Shown here: in pieces, positions 6,295 to 10,252 of the stretch
How the letters are laid out: each line of letters opens with the position of its first letter
Position numbering within the stretch: the stretch's first letter is position 1
NCBI GenBank assembly: GCA_900544515.1
Contig: UQVI01000060.1
Coordinates: 1-10,252 of the forward strand
Length of the DNA stretch: 10,252 bases
Source of the DNA: an uncultured Oscillospiraceae bacterium
Lineage (GTDB): Bacteria; Bacillota; Clostridia; Oscillospirales; Acutalibacteraceae
Reading direction: 5' to 3'
The notes under the pieces: model-generated
Databases searched by the model: none
Seen by the model: the letters and a program-made list of their open reading frames with translations, nothing else
Told to the model about the DNA's origin: nothing
Program-made: the position numbers and the translations under genes

Positions 6295-6310
6295 CATATG
6301 TGGTGATTTT

Positions 6311-6979
6311 ATGAAAAAAGTGTTAATAACAGGCGGTGCAACGGGGATAGGTAAGGCTGCGGCACTGCTTTTTAAAGAAAAAGGCTATGATGTGTTTATA
6401 ACCTATAATCATACCAAGCCTGATTATGACGGCATTACTGCAGTGAAATGCAATCTTGAAAGCTGTGACGAGATAAATATACTTTTTGACAGCATCGGTG
6501 ATATGGACGTGCTTGTCAATAATGCAGGTGTAAGCCTTGTAAAAATGATTAATGATACTACTGAAGAGGAATATGATATTGTCAGTGATGTGAATGCAAA
6601 ATCCTATTTTTTCTGCTCAAAGCAGGCAGTTAAGTCAATGATAAAAAAGCATAGGGGAGCAATCATCAATGTGTCCTCAATGTGGGGACAGCTTGGTGCT
6701 TCCTGCGAGGTAGCGTATTCAATGAGCAAGGCTGCTGTTATCGGACTTACCAAAGCACTTTCTCAGGAGCTTGCACCAAGCGGTATAACCGTTAACTGCG
6801 TTTCTCCCGGAATTATTGATACACGTATGAACAGTCAGTTCAATAAGGCTGAGCTGGAAAATGAGGTACCTGTCGGCAGGCTCGGTACACCTGATGAGGT
6901 GGCAAAGGCAATCCTGTTTTTTGCTGAAAATGATTATGTTACAGGGCAGGTGCTTGGTGTAAACGGCGGTATAGTATAA
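6311..6979 (+). CDS. Short-chain dehydrogenase/reductase (FabG-like)
   Basis: This 222-residue classical SDR is a cytoplasmic NAD(P)H-dependent oxidoreductase. The Rossmann motif TGGATGIG is at 7-14, NNAG at 70-73, and the full catalytic tetrad is visible: Asn95, Ser123, Tyr136 and Lys140 (YSMSK at 136-140), followed by the PGIIDT loop and the C-terminal VTGQVLGVNGG of FabG-type enzymes. ATG 6311 is chosen because the Rossmann strand starts at once and GGTGAT precedes it; the in-frame upstream extension to 6266 runs through the promoter. The gene is monocistronic, with its own promoter and terminator and no fatty-acid genes beside it, so a house role as 3-oxoacyl-ACP reductase is not shown. 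An alternative is the YmfI-type reductase acting on modified elongation factor P; the substrate is undetermined. Confidence 0.9.
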   Translation: MKKVLITGGATGIGKAAALLFKEKGYDVFITYNHTKPDYDGITAVKCNLESCDEINILFDSIGDMDVLVNNAGVSLVKMINDTTEEEYDIVSDVNAKSYFFCSKQAVKSMIKKHRGAIINVSSMWGQLGASCEVAYSMSKAAVIGLTKALSQELAPSGITVNCVSPGIIDTRMNSQFNKAELENEVPVGRLGTPDEVAKAILFFAENDYVTGQVLGVNGGIV

Positions 6980-7005
6980 TTAAATCTTTTTAAATTTTTG
7001 GACGG

Positions 7006-7042
7006 TAAACTTCTTTCTGTAATAGAAAGAAGTTTATTTTTA
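7006..7042 (+). terminator. Intrinsic terminator after the short-chain dehydrogenase gene
   Basis: A perfect 13-bp stem (7006-7018 with 7024-7036, TAAACTTCTTTCT / AGAAAGAAGTTTA) around the loop GTAAT is followed by TTTTTAT. It lies 26 bases past the SDR stop and isolates that gene from the pyk operon. Confidence 0.9.
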
Positions 7043-7061
7043 TGCAGTTAACAGTTTTTTA

Positions 7062-7089
7062 TTGCATTTTGAATCTTTTGTGGTATCAT
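7062..7089 (+). promoter_or_regulatory. Extended -10 promoter of the pyk operon
   Basis: TTGCAT (7062-7067), a 16-base spacer, and TATCAT (7084-7089) preceded by TGG, which gives the extended -10 pattern TGnTAT. It lies just after the SDR terminator and would start transcription near 7096, giving a leader of about 110 bases before pyk. Confidence 0.65.
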
Positions 7090-7114
7090 AAGAATGGGCA
7101 GAATCAGTGCTCTT

Positions 7115-7183
7115 TAGGCAATAGAGAGTTCGGATTATTCTCTATTGCCTACTGTCGGATATAATTGCGGACAATTCGGCAGT
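7115..7183 (+). ncRNA. Structured 5' leader of pyk: two adjacent hairpins
   Basis: Hairpin 1 is a perfect 13-bp stem, TAGGCAATAGAGA (7115-7127) with TCTCTATTGCCTA (7139-7151), and an 11-base loop. Hairpin 2 begins at the next base: CTGTCG (7152-7157) with CGGCAG (7177-7182, one G-U pair), a 5-base bulge GATAT, then AATTG (7163-7167) with CAATT (7172-7176) capped by CGGA. The two could stack end to end. Neither is followed by a T-tract, so they are not simple terminators. I do not recognise a known riboswitch or T-box (no T-box sequence seen). A role in mRNA stability or control of pyk translation is inference. Confidence 0.6.
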
Positions 7184-7197
7184 AAAATTTTCAGCTA

Positions 7198-7203
7198 TGG
7201 AGA
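7198..7203 (+). promoter_or_regulatory. Ribosome binding site that decides the pyk start
   Basis: TGGAGA lies five bases before ATG 7209. The earlier in-frame ATG at 7197 overlaps this site and has no Shine-Dalgarno sequence of its own (AATTTTCAGCT precedes it), so 7209 is the better start. Confidence 0.7.
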
Positions 7204-7208
7204 CTACT

Positions 7209-8648
7209 ATGAAAAAAATGACAAGAAAAACCAAGATAATATGCACATTGGGTCCTGCAACAGACAATCCTGATGTGCTTGAAAAAATGATGCTTGCAGG
7301 TCTTGATGTGGCAAGATTTAATTTCAGTCACGGTTCTTATGAGGACCATACCAAAAGACTTGAAGAGCTGGTGGCACTCAGGGATAAGCTTTCACTGCCT
7401 GTTGCTACTTTGCTTGATACAAAAGGGCCAGAAATCCGTCTCGGTGATTTTGAAAATCCTGACGGAGTGGAAATCAAGGCAGGGGACAAGTATGTTCTCA
7501 CCACTAAGGAATGTCTGGGAAATAGTGAAAGATGCTGTATTAACTATGATGGACTTGCAGGCGATGTGAAAAAAGGTACAACGATACTGATTAATGACGG
7601 TCTTGTTTCAATGACAGTTGACGGTGTAAGCGGTTCGGATATCAGCTGTACTGTTGTTGACGGCGGACTCCTTACCAATCATAAAGGCGTAAATGTTCCC
7701 GGTGTTGAGCTTAAAATGCCTTACCTTTCAGCAAGAGATATGGCTGATTTGCAGTACGGTAAGGACCATGATTTCGATTTTCTTGCTGCATCCTTTGTAC
7801 GCAGTGCAACCGATATTACTATCCTTCGCAACTATACTGAGGCTATCGGCTGGAAGAATGTAAAAATTATTGCGAAGATTGAAAACGCACAGGGTGTAGA
7901 TAATATTGATGATATTATTGCAGTGTCTGACGGTATTATGGTAGCACGCGGTGATATGGGTGTTGAAATCCATTTTGAGCGTATACCTTCTATTCAGAAG
8001 ATGATTATTAAAAAGGTCTACGAGGCAGGTAAGATTGTTGTTACTGCCACACAGATGCTTGAATCCATGATTAATAATCCGCGTCCCACAAGAGCAGAAA
8101 TTACAGACGTTGCCAATGCAATTTACGACGGCACAAGTGCTATTATGCTTTCAGGCGAATCTGCTGTGGGCAAGCACCCTGTTGAGGCTGTTGAAACAAT
8201 GGCGACAATTGCGGTAACAACCGAACAGGATATTGACTATATCAAACGCTTTAATAAGTTTTACCCACAGAGCGGTGCAAAGGACATTACATCGGCAATC
8301 AGTCACGCTACGGTTACCACTGCCCACGACCTGAATGCATCTGCAATTATTACGGTTACGAAGAGCGGAACAACTGCACGTATGATTTCAAAGTTTAGAC
8401 CGTTTATTAATATTGTCGGTGCAACGATTGATGATAAGGTATGGCGTCAGCTTAATCTGAGCTGGGGCGTTACACCTGTAAAATGTGATATTAAGAATAA
8501 TACGGATGCGCTTTTTGACCATGCTGTTGAGGTTTCGGAAAAGGCAGGTATTATTAAAAAGGGCGAAACGGTTGTTATCACAGCAGGTATTCCGCTGGGT
8601 ATTTCAGGTACTACGAATATGCTGAAGGTACAAGAGGTTAATGTATAA
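7209..8648 (+). CDS. pyk: Pyruvate kinase
   Basis: Pyruvate kinase makes pyruvate and ATP from phosphoenolpyruvate and ADP, the last step of glycolysis. The 479-residue protein carries RTKIICTLGP-like start residues (KTKIICTLGPAT at 7-18), ARFNFSHG at 35-42, LLDTKGPEIR, the signature KIIAKIENAQGV with catalytic Lys223 and metal-binding Glu225, MVARGDMGVEI, and VTATQMLESMINNPRPTRAE followed by the DVANAIYDGTSAIMLSGESA block. The C-terminal regulatory alpha/beta domain ends in TVVITAGIPLGISGTTNMLKV. The length is that of the basic bacterial enzyme; the extra C-terminal PEP-utiliser-like domain of Bacillus-type enzymes is absent. It has its own promoter and a hairpin-rich leader, and its end overlaps the next gene by eight bases. 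Confidence 0.98.
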   Translation: MKKMTRKTKIICTLGPATDNPDVLEKMMLAGLDVARFNFSHGSYEDHTKRLEELVALRDKLSLPVATLLDTKGPEIRLGDFENPDGVEIKAGDKYVLTTKECLGNSERCCINYDGLAGDVKKGTTILINDGLVSMTVDGVSGSDISCTVVDGGLLTNHKGVNVPGVELKMPYLSARDMADLQYGKDHDFDFLAASFVRSATDITILRNYTEAIGWKNVKIIAKIENAQGVDNIDDIIAVSDGIMVARGDMGVEIHFERIPSIQKMIIKKVYEAGKIVVTATQMLESMINNPRPTRAEITDVANAIYDGTSAIMLSGESAVGKHPVEAVETMATIAVTTEQDIDYIKRFNKFYPQSGAKDITSAISHATVTTAHDLNASAIITVTKSGTTARMISKFRPFINIVGATIDDKVWRQLNLSWGVTPVKCDIKNNTDALFDHAVEVSEKAGIIKKGETVVITAGIPLGISGTTNMLKVQEVNV

Positions 8649-9087
8649 TATAAAATTTTTGAAATATAATGACAGTGAATATGCAAAGGTCAAGGCTATA
8701 CGTACTGCTGTTTTCACAAATGAACAGGGTGCAGATGCCGACTGTGAGTTTGACAGCTATGAAAACAGTGCTGATTTCCTTTTGCTGTATGATAGCGGAC
8801 AAGCAGTTGCAACATCACGCGTTATTAAAAATGAAAAAGGATATAAAATCGGCAGAATCGCTGTTTTAAAGGAATACAGAGGAAAAGGCTACGGTGCAGT
8901 AATTGTATGTGCCGTAACAGAAAAGGCTTTTGAAAACGGTGCTGATAAGGTATATGTTGATGCACAGAATCATGCTGTGCCATTTTATGAGAAACTTGGT
9001 TTTACTGTAATTGGTGAAGAACTGATTGACAGGGGACTGGTGCACACTCCGATGATAATTGAAAAGGAAAAATACTATGGCAGCTAA
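8641..9087 (+). CDS. GNAT-family N-acetyltransferase (ElaA/YjcF-like)
   Basis: This 148-residue acetyl-CoA-dependent acyltransferase has an unknown acceptor. The N-terminal IRTAVFTNEQG at 20-30 is typical of the ElaA/YjcF branch (RxxVFxxEQ). Motif A is IGRIAVLKEYRGKGYGAVIV, with the pyrophosphate-binding RGKGYG at 80-85. Motif B is YVDAQNHAVPFYEKLGFTVIGEE at 105-127. The ending RGLVHTPMI also fits the branch (usually G...HxxM). ATG 8641 overlaps the end of pyk by eight bases in another frame, with AGAGG just upstream at a short spacing, so translation is probably coupled. Its own end overlaps the mltG start by eleven bases. Confidence 0.9.
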   Translation: MYNIKFLKYNDSEYAKVKAIRTAVFTNEQGADADCEFDSYENSADFLLLYDSGQAVATSRVIKNEKGYKIGRIAVLKEYRGKGYGAVIVCAVTEKAFENGADKVYVDAQNHAVPFYEKLGFTVIGEELIDRGLVHTPMIIEKEKYYGS

Positions 9088-10129
9088 AAAAAATAACAAA
9101 GGCTACACAGCCGTAATTATCGTTCTTGTAATTGTGCTTGCTGCGGTTGCAGGATTTTTTGGTTACAGTTATGTACAGAATGATGTAAACGGCAACAGAA
9201 ACAGAAAATCGGAAAATACGATTTATATTTCCGATTCTTCGTCTCAGTATGACGTTGGGCAAAAGCTTTTGGCTGGAGAAATCATTAACAGTGATACCAT
9301 TTGGGACTACTGGATGAATAAGCATTATCCTGATTTTAAATATCCTGCCGGCGAATATTATCTGAACTCCTCGATGAGCTATGAGGAAATCGCAAAAGCA
9401 CTGGAGACTCCGGATATTTCCCATAAGACAATATCTGTATGTATACCCGAGGGCTATAATATTTTTGATATTGCAACAGCTCTGGAAGAGAATGGCATCT
9501 GCTCAGGTCAGGAATTCCTCAATGCCTGCAAAACGAAAGAAAATTATGATTACTCCTTTATCAGTGAAATCCCTGACAGTGATACAATTGCTTATCCTTT
9601 AGAGGGTTTCCTGTTCCCTGCAACTTATGATATGGAGGAGAACACAGATGCTGCTGAGGTTGTTAATCAGATGCTCAGAGCCTTTGCTGACCGCATATCC
9701 GAGAATTGGAGGACCTATTGCAGCGAAAATGATATGTCTCTTTATGAGCTTGTTACCCTTGCTTCTGTTGTTGAGAAGGAGACTTTGGGAGAGGGTGTAG
9801 CTGAGAATATTTCATCTGTATTTATAAACAGACTGAACAAAGGACATCAGCTCCAGTCCGATGTTACAATTGATTATGGAAATGCACTGCGTTCAAACGG
9901 ATTTGATGATAATGTTGTGACATCCTATAACACTTATAAGTGTGCGGCACTTCCAAGCGGTCCGATTTGTAATCCGGGTGTTGCAAATATCAATGCCGTT
10001 GTGAATCATAATGATACGGATTATTTTTATTTCTTCTCCTATAACAATGGTGCAGATTTCTTCTTTACCGACAGTTATGAGGCGTTTTCTTCAAAGTGGG
10101 AGGAATTAAAGCACACCAATACAAATTGA
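9077..10129 (+). CDS. mltG: Endolytic murein transglycosylase MltG (YceG-like)
   Basis: MltG cleaves nascent peptidoglycan glycan strands at the outer face of the membrane and is thought to set strand length. The 350-residue protein has a short basic cytoplasmic N-terminus (AAKKNNKG), one membrane helix at about 11-33, and an extracytoplasmic YceG domain. Landmarks are the PAGEYYLNSSMSYEEIAKAL segment (LysM-like subdomain), the VCIPEGYNIFDIATAL segment, LEGFLFPATYD, and the catalytic block LASVVEKET with the Glu at 233 matching the essential Glu of the E. coli enzyme. NRLNKGHQLQSDVTIDYG, ALPSGPICNPG and YFYFFSYNNGADFFFTDSYEAF follow. ATG 9077 has AAAGGA eight bases upstream; TTG 9059 is less likely. 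It is the last gene of the pyk operon. Confidence 0.95.
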   Translation: MAAKKNNKGYTAVIIVLVIVLAAVAGFFGYSYVQNDVNGNRNRKSENTIYISDSSSQYDVGQKLLAGEIINSDTIWDYWMNKHYPDFKYPAGEYYLNSSMSYEEIAKALETPDISHKTISVCIPEGYNIFDIATALEENGICSGQEFLNACKTKENYDYSFISEIPDSDTIAYPLEGFLFPATYDMEENTDAAEVVNQMLRAFADRISENWRTYCSENDMSLYELVTLASVVEKETLGEGVAENISSVFINRLNKGHQLQSDVTIDYGNALRSNGFDDNVVTSYNTYKCAALPSGPICNPGVANINAVVNHNDTDYFYFFSYNNGADFFFTDSYEAFSSKWEELKHTNTN

Positions 10130-10142
10130 TTTGCCGTTGTTT

Positions 10143-10164
10143 TCAGCTTGATTATCAATGCTGA
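10143..10164 (+). terminator. Weak hairpin after mltG, possible terminator
   Basis: TCAGCTTGA (10143-10151) pairs with TCAA and GCTGA (10155-10158, 10160-10164) with a single bulged T and a TTA loop. It lies 13 bases past the mltG stop, where a terminator is expected, but is followed only by TTTGAA, so termination would be weak. Confidence 0.35.
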
Positions 10165-10184
10165 TTTGAATACGGGTAAGGAGG

Positions 10185-10252
10185 ATAGTGTGAAAAGTCA
10201 CACTATATCAAATTATATTGCCATCAAAATTTGCCTACGGCATAATTTTGAT
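10185..10252. repeat. Palindromic repeat element at contig end, truncated
   Basis: Two close inverted repeats sit together. ATAGTGTGA (10185-10193) pairs perfectly with TCACACTAT (10198-10206) around AAAG. ATCAAAATT plus TGCC (10223-10235) pairs with GGCA plus AATTTTGAT (10239-10252) around TAC, with one bulged T. The second palindrome ends exactly on the last base of the window, as expected if a multi-copy element broke the assembly. From memory, similar arrays of short palindromes joined by GATAT-type linkers are dispersed in gut Clostridia and often generate spurious small protein calls. The AAGGAGG plus GTG at 10178-10192 can be read as a gene start, but I think it is fortuitous or repeat-encoded. 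Confidence 0.65.

Noticed and set aside
6266..6310. TTG start at 6266 for the short-chain dehydrogenase
   Set aside because: The TTG is part of the -35 box; ATG 6311 directly precedes the Rossmann strand and has GGTGAT upstream.
7115..7151. First pyk-leader hairpin as an intrinsic terminator or attenuator
   Set aside because: It is followed by CTGTCGG and not by a run of T, and no alternative antiterminator pairing is obvious.
10190..10252. Partial coding sequence starting at GTG 10190
   Set aside because: Despite the good ribosome site, the whole frame is made of two palindromes at a contig end, which fits a repeat element better than a gene. It cannot be settled from 21 codons.
1..10252. 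A new defence, toxin-antitoxin, CRISPR, prophage or biosynthetic system
   Set aside because: All but a few small genes are recognisable housekeeping or regulatory families. There are no spaced direct repeats, integrases, toxin-antitoxin pairs or tRNA/rRNA genes.

Overview
The window looks like a contig from a low-GC Gram-positive gut bacterium of the Clostridia (Oscillospiraceae/Ruminococcus-like is my best guess). Support for this comes from AT-rich codon use, strong AGGAGG-type ribosome binding sites, an acpS-nnr-lipoprotein order of Firmicutes type, and an ECF sigma factor paired with a single-pass anti-sigma protein. It is probably a complete draft contig rather than an internal slice. 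It opens with uncut Illumina Nextera adapter, including the index, and stops exactly at the end of a palindromic repeat, a typical place for an assembly to break.

Layout. 1-45: Nextera i7 adapter, not biology. 46-2884 (+): an operon-like run of a 5'-truncated lacZ-type beta-galactosidase, acpS (holo-ACP synthase), nnr (NAD(P)HX epimerase/dehydratase) and a small lipoprotein, ending at an intergenic palindrome (2934-2956) shared with a converging operon. 2982-4185 (-): an overlapping ECF sigma / membrane anti-sigma pair with a TGTAAC promoter-like element upstream. 4310-6222 (-): an unrecognised 168-residue protein, an RluC/RluD-type pseudouridine synthase and a two-helix membrane protein with a possible PH-like domain, closed by a good intrinsic terminator. 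6250-6294: two divergent promoters whose -35 ends nearly touch. 6311-6979 (+): a FabG-type short-chain dehydrogenase with its own terminator. 7062-10129 (+): an extended -10 promoter, a leader with two strong hairpins, then pyk, a GNAT acetyltransferase and mltG in an overlapping chain. 10143-10252: hairpins and the contig-end repeat.

Most genes are housekeeping: acyl carrier protein activation, repair of damaged NAD(P)H, rRNA modification, glycolysis and peptidoglycan chain release. The sigma/anti-sigma pair is the local regulatory unit. I see no phage, CRISPR, toxin-antitoxin or defence system, and no convincing new multi-gene system. The items most worth a second look are the adapter-made false N-terminus of the lacZ fragment, the structured pyk leader, the contig-end palindromic repeat that imitates a gene start, the ECF module, and the unrecognised protein at 5716-6222.
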